A stretch of 64,000 bases of DNA from Burkholderia sp. USMB20 (lineage in GTDB: Bacteria > Pseudomonadota > Gammaproteobacteria > Burkholderiales > Burkholderiaceae), in contig NZ_JTAN02000014.1 in assembly GCF_000949135.2 (NCBI RefSeq), positions 114,656-178,655 of the forward strand, given 5' to 3'. Positions 33,787 to 43,843 of the stretch are shown here, one piece after another. Position 1 is the stretch's first letter. Each line of letters starts with the position of its first letter. The notes under the pieces are model-generated. The model was not told the origin of the DNA, made no database searches, and saw nothing but the letters and a program-made list of their open reading frames with translations. A program made the position numbers and the translations under genes.

Positions 33787-34017
33787 CTAGTCCCAGAAAC
33801 TCCGCACCGCGACCGCCACGATCACCGGCACCGAAAACACCAGCGGAATCGCGAAATACTGCGCTTCGCGATCGACGATCCAGCTATAGATCAACCACGC
33901 GACGCCGATCGCGAACGTGACGAGGCCGACCAGCACCGCGGCGATATTCAGGGCGAGCTTCGAAGGCTGGCGGCGCGCTTTGTCGTTGGTGTCGGGTTCG
34001 CGCGGAGACGATTTCAT
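33787..34017 (-). CDS. Small membrane protein, unknown function
   Basis: The 76-aa protein has a basic, polar N-terminus (MKSSPREPDTNDKARRQPS) and two transmembrane segments (about 24-45 and 55-70). The ATG at 34,017 was chosen over an upstream one that would add a cysteine-rich, unlikely N-terminus. It is the first host gene right of the prophage. No family with a known role is recognised. Confidence 0.7.
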   Translation of the reverse strand: MKSSPREPDTNDKARRQPSKLALNIAAVLVGLVTFAIGVAWLIYSWIVDREAQYFAIPLVFSVPVIVAVAVRSFWD

Positions 34018-34114
34018 CTGAAGAAGGGCCCAAGCCTGGCAGGTATAAAAGCACAGGAAACCCCATCCGCACCGATCGCGCAAGGGCCGGCCCCGTCTCG
34101 TTGGTGAGCGCGCG

Positions 34115-35224
34115 TTACAACCCGAACGACACGGCCAGTTCGTCGAGCAGCTCGCGCTGGAACGTGACGAACCGCTCGCCTGGCTGCTGCGCGATCGCGA
34201 GGTCGAGCATCGGATCGGCGACCTCGGTGCGGATACCGGCCAGTTCCTCGACGATCGCGAGTCCGCAGAACGGCACGTAAGCCTCCGAATAGCCGCCTTC
34301 GTGCACGATCACGAGCCGTCCGTCGCAGTGGCGCCGTGCCGCCTCCTTCACCGCTCGCGTCATGTACCGGTAACTGTCGGTATGCAACTGCATGCGCGCG
34401 AGCGGGTCGACCGCGCTTGCATCGAGACCGCTCGCGACGACGATCAGCTCCGGCCGGAACCGTTCCAGCGCCGGCAGCACGATCCGCTCGAACGCATGGC
34501 GATACGCGTCGTCGCCGCTGCCCGCGAGCAGCGGCACGTTCAGGTTCGCGCCGACGCCCGCGCCTTCGCCGCGCTCGTCGCCGCCGCTGTAGCCGGGCGG
34601 AAAGCAGCGGTCCTGGTGCAGCGAGATCGTCAGCGTGTCCGGATCGTCGTAGTAGATCGACTGCGTGCCGTTGCCGTGATGCACGTCCCAGTCGATCACC
34701 GCGACGCGCTCGATCGCATGCTTCGCGCGCGCGGCCTCGATCGCGATCGGGATGTTCGCGAGCAGGCAGAAGCCCATCGGGCGATCGCGCAGGCAGTGAT
34801 GGCCAGGCGGGCGCGACAGCGAGAACGCGTTGGCCGCATGCCCGCCGACGACCGTGTCGACTGCCGCGATCGCGAGGCCGGCGGACAGCGCGGCGATCTC
34901 GTAGCTCCCTTTGCCGAACGGCGCGAGATCGCCGAGGTCGCCGCCGTTCGCATCGCTGAGCGCGCGGAACGCGTCGAGATAGCTCGCCGGATGAATCCGC
35001 AGCAGATCGCCGGTGGTGGCCGGCGCGGCACCGCGCAGGTCGAGGTGAGCGGCAAGGCCCGACGCCTGCACGAGCGACAGGAAGCGCCGCTTCGAATCGG
35101 GCGATTCCGCGTAGCCGGCGCTCGATGGCGGCTGGACCCAGCCGCCGACCGGGAAGAACAGCGCGTGCGTGCCGCCGGTGTGCCAGAACGTGCGTTCGTC
35201 GGTGAAGAAGGCAGTGCGATTCAT
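34115..35224 (-). CDS. Histone deacetylase-family amidohydrolase
   Basis: The 369-aa enzyme has the class II HDAC-like motifs RPPGHH (about 138-143), DWDVHHGNGTQ (zinc ligands D180 and H182) and GLDASAVDPL (D268), plus HEGGYS near the C-terminus. Bacterial members deacetylate small acetylated amines or amides such as acetylpolyamines. It is the last gene of a porin-MFS-deacetylase set, so it may act on an imported acetylated compound. The substrate is unknown. The ATG at 35,224 leaves 16 bases to the MFS gene. Confidence 0.88.
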   Translation of the reverse strand: MNRTAFFTDERTFWHTGGTHALFFPVGGWVQPPSSAGYAESPDSKRRFLSLVQASGLAAHLDLRGAAPATTGDLLRIHPASYLDAFRALSDANGGDLGDLAPFGKGSYEIAALSAGLAIAAVDTVVGGHAANAFSLSRPPGHHCLRDRPMGFCLLANIPIAIEAARAKHAIERVAVIDWDVHHGNGTQSIYYDDPDTLTISLHQDRCFPPGYSGGDERGEGAGVGANLNVPLLAGSGDDAYRHAFERIVLPALERFRPELIVVASGLDASAVDPLARMQLHTDSYRYMTRAVKEAARRHCDGRLVIVHEGGYSEAYVPFCGLAIVEELAGIRTEVADPMLDLAIAQQPGERFVTFQRELLDELAVSFGL

Positions 35225-35240
35225 GGATGTGCTTGACCTG

Positions 35241-36455
35241 TCACGGTTGGGAGGAAACGGCAGCCGCGGCAATCCGCGCGCGGCGATCGATATGGCGCAG
35301 CGCGGCGAACGACGCGATCGCGACGGCAGTGGCGGCCGCGAACAGCGCGTGCATCGTGCCGCCGGCATCGAGCAACAGCCCGGCGAGCAGCGGGCCGGCC
35401 GCGAGGCCCGCACCGATCACGAAATTGAGCGTCGCGACGAGGCGCCCGGACGTATCGATCTGCGCGACGGTCGCGAGAATGAACGGCAGTACGAACGTCC
35501 ACGCGAACTTGAACGCGAAGATCGCGGCGCTGTAGCCGTGCGCATGCGGCAGCGCGGCGAGTGCGACGAGCGACGCCGCGAGCAGCGCGTAACCGGTGGC
35601 CAGCATCGTGCGCCGCGCAAGCCGGCCGCCCGCGCAGGATGCGAGCGCCGCGCCGGCAATCCCCATCACGCTCGCGATCGCGAGCACGTTGCCGGTCGAT
35701 TGCGGATCGAGTCCGGCTTCCGCCGCCGCGCGGCTCGCGAAGGTCCACACGCTGCCGATCGCGAGATAGAACGTCAGCACCGCACCGATCGCGAGCGCGA
35801 CGAAGCGCTGCGGCGTCGCGGCGCCGCGCGCGGCCCGCGCCGACGCGCGCCGCGCACCGAGCGTCGCCGGAAAGCCGCGCGACAGCGGCGCGGCAAGCAG
35901 CGCGAGCACGGCCAGCGCGACGTACAGCGCGCGCAGCCCGAACGCGGCGAACACGTGCGGCAGCACGAACAGGCCGATCGCGCCGGCGATCAACTGGCCG
36001 ACGACCCAGAGGCCGTACACGCGATCGCTGTTCTCGCTGGTGGCCGCACTGGTCATGCAGAGCACCATCAGCGAGCCGCCGCCGAGCGCGGTGACGGCTC
36101 GCAGCGCGAGCAGCGTGACGAAGCCGGGCATCCACAGTGCGGTCAGGAGATTGCCCGCGCCGAACAGCGCGATCGCGCAGGCGGCAACGCGGCGCGCATC
36201 GACGCGGCCGAGCCACAGGTACGACGGCACGGTCGCGAGGCTGAACGCACCGAGTTCGACGAAGAAGTAGGTGCCGATCTGCGACGCGGACAGCCCGAGT
36301 TGCGTCGCCAACTGACCGGCAACGGCCGGCGCGACGAGCAGCAGCAGCGGCGTGATGGCCGCGAACACGACGAGGGCGACGAGCGTCGAGCGCGCGAACG
36401 GCGACGCGCGGCCGTCGGACGGCAGTGCGGCATCGGTGGAGCAAAGGGTTTTCAT
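35241..36455 (-). CDS. MFS transporter
   Basis: The 404-aa protein has 12 predicted membrane segments and the MFS layout, with two six-helix halves separated by a basic loop (ATLGARRASARAARGAATPQR). It lies between porin and deacetylase in the same direction and so may take up their substrate across the inner membrane. The ATG at 36,455 is preceded by GCGAGA. No signature points to a particular substrate. Confidence 0.85.
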   Translation of the reverse strand: MKTLCSTDAALPSDGRASPFARSTLVALVVFAAITPLLLLVAPAVAGQLATQLGLSASQIGTYFFVELGAFSLATVPSYLWLGRVDARRVAACAIALFGAGNLLTALWMPGFVTLLALRAVTALGGGSLMVLCMTSAATSENSDRVYGLWVVGQLIAGAIGLFVLPHVFAAFGLRALYVALAVLALLAAPLSRGFPATLGARRASARAARGAATPQRFVALAIGAVLTFYLAIGSVWTFASRAAAEAGLDPQSTGNVLAIASVMGIAGAALASCAGGRLARRTMLATGYALLAASLVALAALPHAHGYSAAIFAFKFAWTFVLPFILATVAQIDTSGRLVATLNFVIGAGLAAGPLLAGLLLDAGGTMHALFAAATAVAIASFAALRHIDRRARIAAAAVSSQP

Positions 36456-36477
36456 GGCGGGATCTCGCTGGACGGAA

Positions 36478-37521
36478 TCAGAACAGGTGGTACATGCCGA
36501 CCATCGCGCCGAACTGCGATGCGCCGGCGAGCGGCGTCGGGTCGTATTCGTAGACGGTCTGCGAACTCTGGCCGCTGTTGCGCGCATAACCGAGGTTCAG
36601 GTAGGCGACGGTGCGTTTCGACAGCGCGTAGGTGGTGCTCGCGATGAACAGCGTCGGGTGGCCGATCGCCGGCGTATGCGAATCGGTGTGGTAGACGCCC
36701 GCGTTCAGCCCGATTCCGCCCGACGTCAGGTAGCGCGCGCCGCCCCAGACGATCGTGCGCGCCGCATCGAGGTCGCCGGTCAGGCGTTCGACGCCCGCGT
36801 AGACGGTGAGCGGCAGCGTCGCGAACGCATAACGCGCGGCGAGCGTGCCGAGCTCGCGGCGGCGCGCGGACGCGTCGTCAGCCGCCGACGCGTCGCCGTG
36901 CGCCTGATGCAGCACCGCGCTGACCGACAGCCCGTTGCTCGTGTACTGGCCGCCGAGTTCGAGCACGCGCCCGGCGCGCGTATTGCCCGCGACGCCGGCG
37001 GTCGCGGCGAGGGCCTCGACATCGAAGCCGGCGAACGCCGGCGACTGGTACTTGATCGAGTGGTCGATGAAGTTCGCGTTCATCGGCACGAGCACGCCCT
37101 GGCCGCTGTACGACGCGTACCACAGCGGGTCGTAGAACAGCGTCTTGTCGAACAGCACGCTGAACTGCCGGCCGAGCGTGACGGTGCCGACGGGCCCCGC
37201 GATGCCGACGTACGCGCCGCGGAAGAACGCGTAGCCGGGGACGGTCGCGGTGCCGTCGTTGAGGTTGAGACCCTGTTCGAGCTTGAACAGCGCGCGCCAG
37301 CCGCCGCCGAGATCCTCGCTGCCCTTGAGCCCGACCTGCGACGGCAGGATGCCGTAGTTCTGCAACTGCACGGCCGCGTGCCGTCCGTCGGCATGCGTCA
37401 GGTACTGCACGCCGGCGTCGAGCGCGCCGTACAGCGTGAGGGTCGATTGCGCGTGCGCGGCGAGGCTGCACGCGGCGAGCGCAACGGCGGCCGTCGCCGT
37501 GCGGATGAAGCGGGGTGTCAT
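36478..37521 (-). CDS. Outer-membrane porin (Gram-negative OmpC/Porin_4 family)
   Basis: The 347-aa precursor has a Sec signal peptide (TATAAVALAACSLAAHA, cleavage before QSTLTLYG). The mature barrel starts with the Burkholderia/Neisseria porin pattern TLTLYGALDAGV and contains GSEDLGGGWRALFKLEQG and FFRGAYVGI, and ends in the terminal phenylalanine (MYHLF) needed for BAM recognition. It is probably the outer-membrane channel for the substrate of the following MFS and deacetylase genes. The start is the ATG at 37,521. Confidence 0.93.
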   Translation of the reverse strand: MTPRFIRTATAAVALAACSLAAHAQSTLTLYGALDAGVQYLTHADGRHAAVQLQNYGILPSQVGLKGSEDLGGGWRALFKLEQGLNLNDGTATVPGYAFFRGAYVGIAGPVGTVTLGRQFSVLFDKTLFYDPLWYASYSGQGVLVPMNANFIDHSIKYQSPAFAGFDVEALAATAGVAGNTRAGRVLELGGQYTSNGLSVSAVLHQAHGDASAADDASARRRELGTLAARYAFATLPLTVYAGVERLTGDLDAARTIVWGGARYLTSGGIGLNAGVYHTDSHTPAIGHPTLFIASTTYALSKRTVAYLNLGYARNSGQSSQTVYEYDPTPLAGASQFGAMVGMYHLF

Positions 37522-37826
37522 CACGTGGGGTTCTCCATACCGTCCTGCATCGTTTGTCGTTGGTGTTGTCGCGACGCAGTGTCCGCAGCGGGAAAACCGG
37601 CGAACAGTCGTGCAGATGAACGGTATGGAAAACCCGCGGTGCACGGCATGGACGCGCCGCGACGCCGTGGCGCGGCGTGCTGCGCGGCAGCAACGGGCGG
37701 CGTCCCGTTCAAATGGATGGGGCTGTCGTGTACTCCGGCGGCGGCGCCCGCCAAAAATGCCGGTCGCTATAATCGGCCGGTCTGCGTTGCGCGCATCAGC
37801 GGCCCGATCGGGCAGGGGAGCGGAAG
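37522..37826. other. Divergent promoter region between porin and LuxR-type regulator
   Basis: These 305 bases must hold both promoters. No gene is seen. An AT-richer part lies near 37,750-37,785 (CCAAAAATGCCGGTCGCTATAAT; TATAAT about 47 bases upstream of the luxR start), a plausible -10 region. No clear lux-box palindrome stands out. Confidence 0.45.
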
Positions 37827-38972
37827 GTGAGGATCACGACGGATATCGGGCAGGATCTCGACGCGTTGCGCGACGTGCCGGCCGCGATCGTGCTCGACGA
37901 ATCCGCGTGGCCGCCGCTGCCGCCGCGCCGCGCCGATTTCGACGGCGTGACGCGCGGCGACGCGGCGCGGCGCGAACTCGGCCTGATGCTGCTCGATCTG
38001 TACGCGCTCGCCGCGCAGTCGGGCATCGGCGAATTCGAGTGCCGCTTCTTTTCGCTGCTGCAGGGGCTCATCCCGTTCGACGCCGCGTGGACCGGCGTCG
38101 CGACGCACGTGCCGACCGGCCCCGTGATGCACAACAGTTTCCTGTACCGTCTGCCGCATGCGTTCTTCAGCGACTGGAAACGCGTGCGCGACTGCGATCC
38201 GCTCGCGCAGCGCACGCTGCTCGGCGCGCACGGTCGCGCGGTGCGATTGTCGGTCGTCGAGCCCGGGTTCGACGCGCGGTTTCGCGACTGGTGCGTGAAG
38301 TACGGGCTGGCGCAACTGATGTGCGTGTGTACGCTCGACCGCCGCTTCGGGCTGACGACGTTCATGTCGATCTACCGCCAGGGCCTGAACCGTCCGTTCA
38401 GCGACGACGACGCGAGCCGCTTCGAGGAGGTGATCCCGCATCTGGCGGCCGCGCTGACGATCAATCGCGCGGCGCAGCTCACGCGCGAGCGCGGCGACGC
38501 GGTGGCGCCGGCGGCGCGCGCGCTGTGCGACAACTTCGGCGTGCTGCATCACGCCGATCACGGCTTCGACGACGTGCTGCGCACCGAATGGCCGGCGTGG
38601 ACGGGCCCGCGCGTACCGGAGCCGCTGGTCGCGCACGTGCGGCGCCAGTCGGGCCAGCCGTTCATCGGCGATGCGTTGCGCATCCGGTGCGTGCCCGTCG
38701 CGGGACTGTTCCAGATCGAGGCGCGGCCGCGCTCGCTGCTCGACCGGCTGAGTCCGCGCGAGCTGGCGGCGATCCGCTATTACGGTGCCGGCCGTTCGCA
38801 CAAGGAGGTCGCGCAGCAGATGGCGATTTCGCCGACGACCGTGCGTCACTACCTGCGCTGCGCGTACCGCAAGCTCGGCATGCACGACAAGAGCCAGATC
38901 GCCGGCGTGCTCGGCGCGACGGGCGGCCCGACCGACGACGAGCCGGTGGAGGCGGGTGGCGCGGCGCGCTGA
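37827..38972 (+). CDS. LuxR-family transcriptional regulator
   Basis: The 381-aa protein ends in a LuxR/NarL-type helix-turn-helix (LSPRELAAIRYYGAGRSHKE, VAQQMAISPTTVRHYLRCAY). The N-terminal part is a GAF/PAS-like sensor rather than a clear acyl-homoserine-lactone domain. It is encoded divergently from the porin-MFS-deacetylase genes and so is a likely regulator of them. The GTG at 37,827 follows GGGGAGCGGAAG. The ligand is unknown. Confidence 0.85.
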   Translation: MRITTDIGQDLDALRDVPAAIVLDESAWPPLPPRRADFDGVTRGDAARRELGLMLLDLYALAAQSGIGEFECRFFSLLQGLIPFDAAWTGVATHVPTGPVMHNSFLYRLPHAFFSDWKRVRDCDPLAQRTLLGAHGRAVRLSVVEPGFDARFRDWCVKYGLAQLMCVCTLDRRFGLTTFMSIYRQGLNRPFSDDDASRFEEVIPHLAAALTINRAAQLTRERGDAVAPAARALCDNFGVLHHADHGFDDVLRTEWPAWTGPRVPEPLVAHVRRQSGQPFIGDALRIRCVPVAGLFQIEARPRSLLDRLSPRELAAIRYYGAGRSHKEVAQQMAISPTTVRHYLRCAYRKLGMHDKSQIAGVLGATGGPTDDEPVEAGGAAR

Positions 38973-39073
38973 ATCGCTCGTTCCGGCACAGGCATGCGGG
39001 TGCCGGCGCGAATGGTTGTATCCGCAACCATTGAGCGTTATGCTCGTCAGCTCCCGGTAGACGGATTTCCATC

Positions 39074-40072
39074 ATGAACGACACGAATTCAGGGTCGGTG
39101 CGCGCGGCGGTGGTCGGTGTCGGCGCGATCGGCGGGTTGCTCGCGGCCGCGCTGTCGCGGGCCGGCATGACGGTGAGCGCATTCGCGCGCGGTGCGACGC
39201 TCGATGCACTGGACACGCACGGCGTGCGCGTGCTCGACGAGGCGGGCGTCATGTCGTCGGTCCCGGTGCGCGCGAGCGACGACGCGGCCGTGCTCGGCGT
39301 GCAGGACTACGTGGTGATCGCGCTGAAGGCGCAGGCGCTGCCGGCGCTGGCCGCGCGCATCGCGCCGCTGGTCGGGCCCGGCACGGTGATCGTCGCCGCG
39401 ATGAACGGGCTGCCGTGGTGGTTCACGCACGGGCTCGCGGGCCCGCTCGACGGCGTGCCGCTCGACGCGATCGACCCGGCGGGTGCGGTCTCGGCGGCGT
39501 TGCCGCCCGCACAGGCGATCGGCTGCGTCGTGCACCTGTCGTCGAGCACCGATGCGCCGGGGGTCGTGCGCCGCGGCCGCGGCAACCGCCTGATCGTCGG
39601 CTCGCCCGATCACCGGCTCGCCGCGCCGACCGCGCGGTTCGCGGCGGCGCTCGCCGCGGGCGGCTTCGACGTCGAGTCGACGCCGGCGATCCGCACCGAG
39701 ATCTGGGCGAAGCTGTGGGGCAACATGAACATGAATCCGTTGAGCGCGCTGACGGGTTCGACCGCCGAGCAGCTGCTCGACGATCCGTTCACGCGGGATC
39801 TCGCGTTGCGGATGATGGAGGAGGCGGCCGCGATCGGCGCGCAGCTCGGCCTCGATGCGGGGATGAGCGGGCCGGAGCGGATTGCCGTGACGCGCAAGCT
39901 CGGCGCGTTCAAGACATCGATGCTGCAGGATTTCGAGGCCGGGCGGCCGCTGGAAATCGGGCCGATCCTCGGTGTGTTTCCGGAACTGGGGCGCAAGCTC
40001 GGCGTGCCGACGCCGTATTGCGACGCGGTGCTGGGGTTGCTGCGTCAGCGTGCGGCGAACAGCGGGCTGTAG
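39074..40072 (+). CDS. 2-dehydropantoate 2-reductase-like protein
   Basis: The 332-aa enzyme has an N-terminal Rossmann nucleotide site (VVGVGAIGGLLAAALSRAG), the KAQA-type motif (VVIALKAQALP) and the family block IWAKLWGNMNMNPLSALTG, with the K/N/E residues used by ketopantoate reductases. PanE makes pantoate for CoA biosynthesis; genomes of this group often carry several paralogues, so this could be a PanE or a related 2-oxoacid reductase. It is monocistronic, 101 bases after the regulator. Confidence 0.85.
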   Translation: MNDTNSGSVRAAVVGVGAIGGLLAAALSRAGMTVSAFARGATLDALDTHGVRVLDEAGVMSSVPVRASDDAAVLGVQDYVVIALKAQALPALAARIAPLVGPGTVIVAAMNGLPWWFTHGLAGPLDGVPLDAIDPAGAVSAALPPAQAIGCVVHLSSSTDAPGVVRRGRGNRLIVGSPDHRLAAPTARFAAALAAGGFDVESTPAIRTEIWAKLWGNMNMNPLSALTGSTAEQLLDDPFTRDLALRMMEEAAAIGAQLGLDAGMSGPERIAVTRKLGAFKTSMLQDFEAGRPLEIGPILGVFPELGRKLGVPTPYCDAVLGLLRQRAANSGL

Positions 40073-40311
40073 CGGAGCGAGAGCGCGGCGGCGATGGCCG
40101 GCATGCAGGGAAGAATGACGAAACGGCGAGCGGTCGCCCGGGCCGCCGCCCACGCTTGCGCGACTCGGGCGGCCCGCGGGATTCATCCGAATAAATCCGG
40201 GTAAAGCGGCAGGCGCGGGAGCGCGCCTGAAACATGTGCGCGGCCGCAGCGATTGCAGCCCATGCCGCACCTTCGCGATAGGGGCGGCGCCGACTACGCC
40301 CGCCAAGCGGT

Positions 40312-40761
40312 TCAGTCGTCGCGTTCGATCGCGTTCGCGACCACCTTGTCGAGCAGCCGCTCGAACGTCTGGCGCTCGCTGTCGGACAGGCACGCGAGCA
40401 AGCCTTCATTCCACTTGCGCACGATCGGCATGATCTTGCGATGCAGCGCGCGGCCGTCGGTGGTCAGCGCGATCAGCACGATCCGGCCATCCTCCTCGCT
40501 CGCGCTGCGCTCGAGCAGCCCCTGGCGCAGCAGCGCTTCCGCCGCGCGGCTCGCCTGGCTCTTGTCGAGATTGGTGTGGCGCGCGAGATCCATGATCGAA
40601 AACGGACCGAAGGCGCCGACGGCGGCGATCACGCGCGCCTCGGGCAGCGAGATGTCCAGCTTGTGCCGGTACACGTCGGCGATCCCGCGGTCGGATCGCT
40701 TCGCGAGCGCATGGAGGCGATAGGTCAGAAACTGGTCGAGCCCGGCTTGTCGGCCTTTCAT
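40312..40761 (-). CDS. MarR-family transcriptional regulator
   Basis: The 149-aa protein has the MarR winged helix: SLPEARVIAAVGAFG, SIMDLARHTNLDKSQASRAAEALLRQGLLER, and the wing SEEDGRIVLIALT. It lies 62 bases downstream of glycerate kinase in the same direction and may regulate it, or be autoregulated. The ligand is unknown. The gap 40,073-40,311 on its 3' side contains no gene. Confidence 0.9.
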   Translation of the reverse strand: MKGRQAGLDQFLTYRLHALAKRSDRGIADVYRHKLDISLPEARVIAAVGAFGPFSIMDLARHTNLDKSQASRAAEALLRQGLLERSASEEDGRIVLIALTTDGRALHRKIMPIVRKWNEGLLACLSDSERQTFERLLDKVVANAIERDD

Positions 40762-40823
40762 GTCGAATCCTGAAGAAAAAGGGCGGGCCCGATTGTTCCT
40801 GTATCGCGCGCTCGGGTCAACGG

Positions 40824-41969
40824 TCAGTGTGCGCCGTACTTCAGCCGTGTCAACTGTTCCGCTTCGTTCGCGAGCAGGTTCGCCGCGTCGCGGATCGCGA
40901 CGTCGAGCGTGATCGGGCCGGGCGCCGGCGAGAAGCAGCCGGAAAAGTGTTCGGACAGGCGCGGCAGCGCGGCCGGGTCGACCGCGCCCGACAGCAGCGA
41001 CGCGGGCACGCCCGCGACCCGCGCATGGCGGCACGCGATGAACGGCGCCTTGCCGTGCAGCGTCTGCACGTCGGAGCGGCCTTCGCCGGTGATCAGCCAG
41101 TCGGCGCCGGCCAGTGCCGCATCGAGCCCGACCTGCCGCGCGACGACTTCCGCGCCGGCTTCGAACTGCGCGCCGAGCATGTGCAGCGCGAAGCCGAGGC
41201 CGCCCGCGGCGCCGGCACCGGCCAGGTCGCGGCAGCGCCGGTCGAGCGCGGTCTCGAGCAGGTCGGCGAAATGGCCGAGCGCGGCGTCGAGGGTCGCGAC
41301 CTGCGCGGGCGTCACGCCCTTTTGCGGACCGAATACCGCGGTCGCGCCATGCGCGCCCGTCAGCGGGTTGTCGACGTCGGACATGCCGATGAATTCCGCG
41401 TCCTGCAGGCGCGGATCGAGCCCCGCCGCGTCGATCCGCGCGATGTCGGCGAGTCGTGCCGGGACGGGTTCGACCGGCTGGCCGGCCGCGTCGAAGCATT
41501 GCAGGCCGAGGCCCGCGAGCAACCCTGCGCCCGCGTCGTTGGTGCTGCTGCCGCCGAGCGCGACGAAGAAGCGGCGCACGCCCTCGTCGAGCAGCGTGCG
41601 GATCGCTTCGCCCATGCCGCGCGTGCTGCGCGCGTCGACCGGCACGCTCATGCCGACCGCATCGGTAATGCCGACGATCTCGGCCGTCTCGACGATCGCG
41701 GTGCGCGCGTCGATCACGCCGACCGCCGCATCGCGTGCGGCGAGCGACGCGCCGGCCACCTGCAGCGTGCGCCGCGTGCCGCCGCTTGCCAGCATCGCAT
41801 CGAGCGTGCCTTCGCCGCCGTCGGCCATCGGGCAGCAGCGCACGACCGCGTCGGGCCGGGCGCGGCGGATGCCGGTGGCGATCGCGTCCGCGACCTGCTC
41901 GGCGGAAAGCGAGCCTTTGAACGAATCGGGCGCGATGACGACGACAGGCGCGGACGGGTGTTGCGGCAT
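40824..41969 (-). CDS. glxK: Glycerate kinase (GlxK/GarK type)
   Basis: The 381-aa enzyme phosphorylates glycerate to 2-phosphoglycerate, the last step of glyoxylate/glucarate use. Family motifs are IAPDSFKGSLSAEQVADAI, ADGGEGTLDA, ALGGSSTNDAGAG, GVTPAQVATLD and LITGEGRSDVQTLHGKAP. It is likely co-transcribed with the MarR gene. The glyoxylate shunt genes lie 10 kb away, a functional but not operonic link. Confidence 0.92.
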   Translation of the reverse strand: MPQHPSAPVVVIAPDSFKGSLSAEQVADAIATGIRRARPDAVVRCCPMADGGEGTLDAMLASGGTRRTLQVAGASLAARDAAVGVIDARTAIVETAEIVGITDAVGMSVPVDARSTRGMGEAIRTLLDEGVRRFFVALGGSSTNDAGAGLLAGLGLQCFDAAGQPVEPVPARLADIARIDAAGLDPRLQDAEFIGMSDVDNPLTGAHGATAVFGPQKGVTPAQVATLDAALGHFADLLETALDRRCRDLAGAGAAGGLGFALHMLGAQFEAGAEVVARQVGLDAALAGADWLITGEGRSDVQTLHGKAPFIACRHARVAGVPASLLSGAVDPAALPRLSEHFSGCFSPAPGPITLDVAIRDAANLLANEAEQLTRLKYGAH

Positions 41970-42356
41970 GGTGTCTCCGGAAGGCGTGATTGGTGTGAAG
42001 AATGGCGGCCGCGGCCGCGGCGCACCTTCAATCGGAGCTTACAGGATGGTGGGCCCGCGGTGGATACGGCGTTCGGCATAGCGGCGATCCGCGCGCATTG
42101 CCGCGCGCGGGAGCGGGCGGCAATGCGGGTGCGCACGGTTGTCGTGCCGATCTGGCGGTATGAGGAAGATTGTTTGCTAGAATAGTCGATTCTTCCGGCC
42201 AAAGCCGTGCTCCGAGCCGCTTGCGCTAGCCATCCGGCGCGTGCAGGGATGGCGTGGCGCTCCGGCGCGGCGTGTGCGTGAGACGCACCTCACGCCGCAG
42301 GCAGGCACGGCAAGGAAAACCCGATTCGCTCGAATAATTTTAGGACGATTGAAGCC
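41970..42356. other. Region upstream of trigger factor gene
   Basis: These 387 bases hold the promoters of glxK (minus) and tig (plus). No gene is seen. GCGTGAGACGCACCTCACGCC near 42,279-42,299 contains an inverted repeat (GCGTGAG and CTCACGC) that may be a leader hairpin of the tig transcript. No clear -35/-10 pair is assigned. Confidence 0.4.
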
Positions 42357-43703
42357 ATGGCTAACGTTGTTGAGAACCTCGGCAAGCTTGAACGCCGCGT
42401 GACGATTTCCCTGCCGAAGGACACCGTGCAGAAGGAAATCGACGCCCGTATCCAGAAACTCGCGAAGAACGTTCGCATGCCGGGTTTCCGCCCGGGCAAG
42501 GTGCCGCTGAAGATGGTCGCCCAGCAATACTCGGGTCAGGTCGAGGCGGAAGTGCTGAGCGACAAGATCGGCCAGGAATTCTTCACGATCAGCCGCGCGG
42601 AAAACCTGCGCGTCGCCGGCCAGCCGAGCTTCGAGCCGAAGCAGGAACAGGCTGAAGATGCGTACGCGTTCGACGCGACGTTCGAGGTCTACCCGGAAGT
42701 GAAGATCGGCGATCTGGCGACGGCTGAAGTCGAGCGCTCGACGACGTCGATCGGCGACGCCGAAATCGACCGCACGCTGGACATCCTGCGCAAGCAGCGC
42801 GTGCACTACCACGCTCGCGGCGAAGCCGGCGAGCACGGCGACGGCGGTGAGGACACCGCAGCGAAGAACGGCGACCGCGTGACGGTCGACTTCGTCGGCA
42901 AGATCGACGACGTCGCGTTCCAGGGCGGCACGGCCGAAGACTTCCCGTTCGTGCTCGGCGAAGGCCGCATGCTGCCGGAATTCGAAACGGCGGCGCTCGG
43001 CCTGAAGGCCGGCGAACAGCGCACGTTCGAGCTGAAGTTCCCGGACGACTACCACGGCAAGGACGTGGCGGGCAAGACGGCGCAATTCACGGTCACGATG
43101 AAGAAGATCGAATGGCCGCACCTGCCGGAAATCGACGCCGAATTCGCGAAGTCGCTCGGCATCGAAGACGGCGACCTGACGAAGATGCGCGCCGAAATCA
43201 AGGAAAACCTCGAGCGCGAAGCGAAGCGTCGCACGCAAGCCATCGTCAAGAACCAGGTGATGGACGCGCTGCTGAAGATTTCCGAACTCGACGTGCCGAA
43301 GGCGCTGATCGAACAAGACCAGCAACGTCTCGTCGAAATGGCTCGCCAGGATCTGGCGCAGCGCGGCGTGCCGAACGCGAAGGACGCACCGATCCCGGCC
43401 GAGATGTTCGCCGAGCAGGCAGAGCGTCGCGTGAAGCTGGGCCTCGTGCTGGCCGAGCTCGTGAAGTCGAACGGCCTCGAAGCGAAGCCGGAACAGATCC
43501 GCGCGGAAGTCGACGAGTTCGCGAAGAGCTACGAAGACCCGAAGGAAGTGGTCCGCTGGTATTATTCGAACCAGCAGCGCCTCGCCGAGATGGAAGCGTT
43601 CGTCGTTGAAAGCAACGTCGTCGACTTCGTGCTGGGCAAGGCAAAGGTGACGGACAAGGAAGTGAGCTTCGAGGCACTCGCGAGCGCATCGGCGCAAGCG
43701 TAA
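42357..43703 (+). CDS. tig: Trigger factor
   Basis: The 448-aa ribosome-bound chaperone has the ribosome-docking signature GFRPGKVP (residues 43-50), the FKBP-type PPIase domain around 165-245 ([27 protein letters not shown]) and the C-terminal chaperone arms. It binds nascent chains at the exit tunnel. Synteny with clpP-clpX-lon is conserved in many bacteria. The gene has its own terminator downstream. Confidence 0.98.
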   Translation: MANVVENLGKLERRVTISLPKDTVQKEIDARIQKLAKNVRMPGFRPGKVPLKMVAQQYSGQVEAEVLSDKIGQEFFTISRAENLRVAGQPSFEPKQEQAEDAYAFDATFEVYPEVKIGDLATAEVERSTTSIGDAEIDRTLDILRKQRVHYHARGEAGEHGDGGEDTAAKNGDRVTVDFVGKIDDVAFQGGTAEDFPFVLGEGRMLPEFETAALGLKAGEQRTFELKFPDDYHGKDVAGKTAQFTVTMKKIEWPHLPEIDAEFAKSLGIEDGDLTKMRAEIKENLEREAKRRTQAIVKNQVMDALLKISELDVPKALIEQDQQRLVEMARQDLAQRGVPNAKDAPIPAEMFAEQAERRVKLGLVLAELVKSNGLEAKPEQIRAEVDEFAKSYEDPKEVVRWYYSNQQRLAEMEAFVVESNVVDFVLGKAKVTDKEVSFEALASASAQA

Positions 43704-43714
43704 GTGTTGCTCTA

Positions 43715-43757
43715 GCGGCGTGCCGGCTGTCGGAGCGACGGCCCGCACGCCGTTTTT
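43715..43757 (+). terminator. Terminator after tig
   Basis: CGGCGTGC (43,716-43,723) pairs with GCACGCCG (43,745-43,752), enclosing a second short stem, and is followed by TTTTT. It separates tig from clpP. Confidence 0.75.
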
Positions 43758-43843
43758 ACGTCAAGCGCACGGTTGCCATTAATATGGCGATTGAGCGGGC
43801 GGCTTCCCTCCGTTCAATTTTCCATTCGAACAAGGTTCATTGA

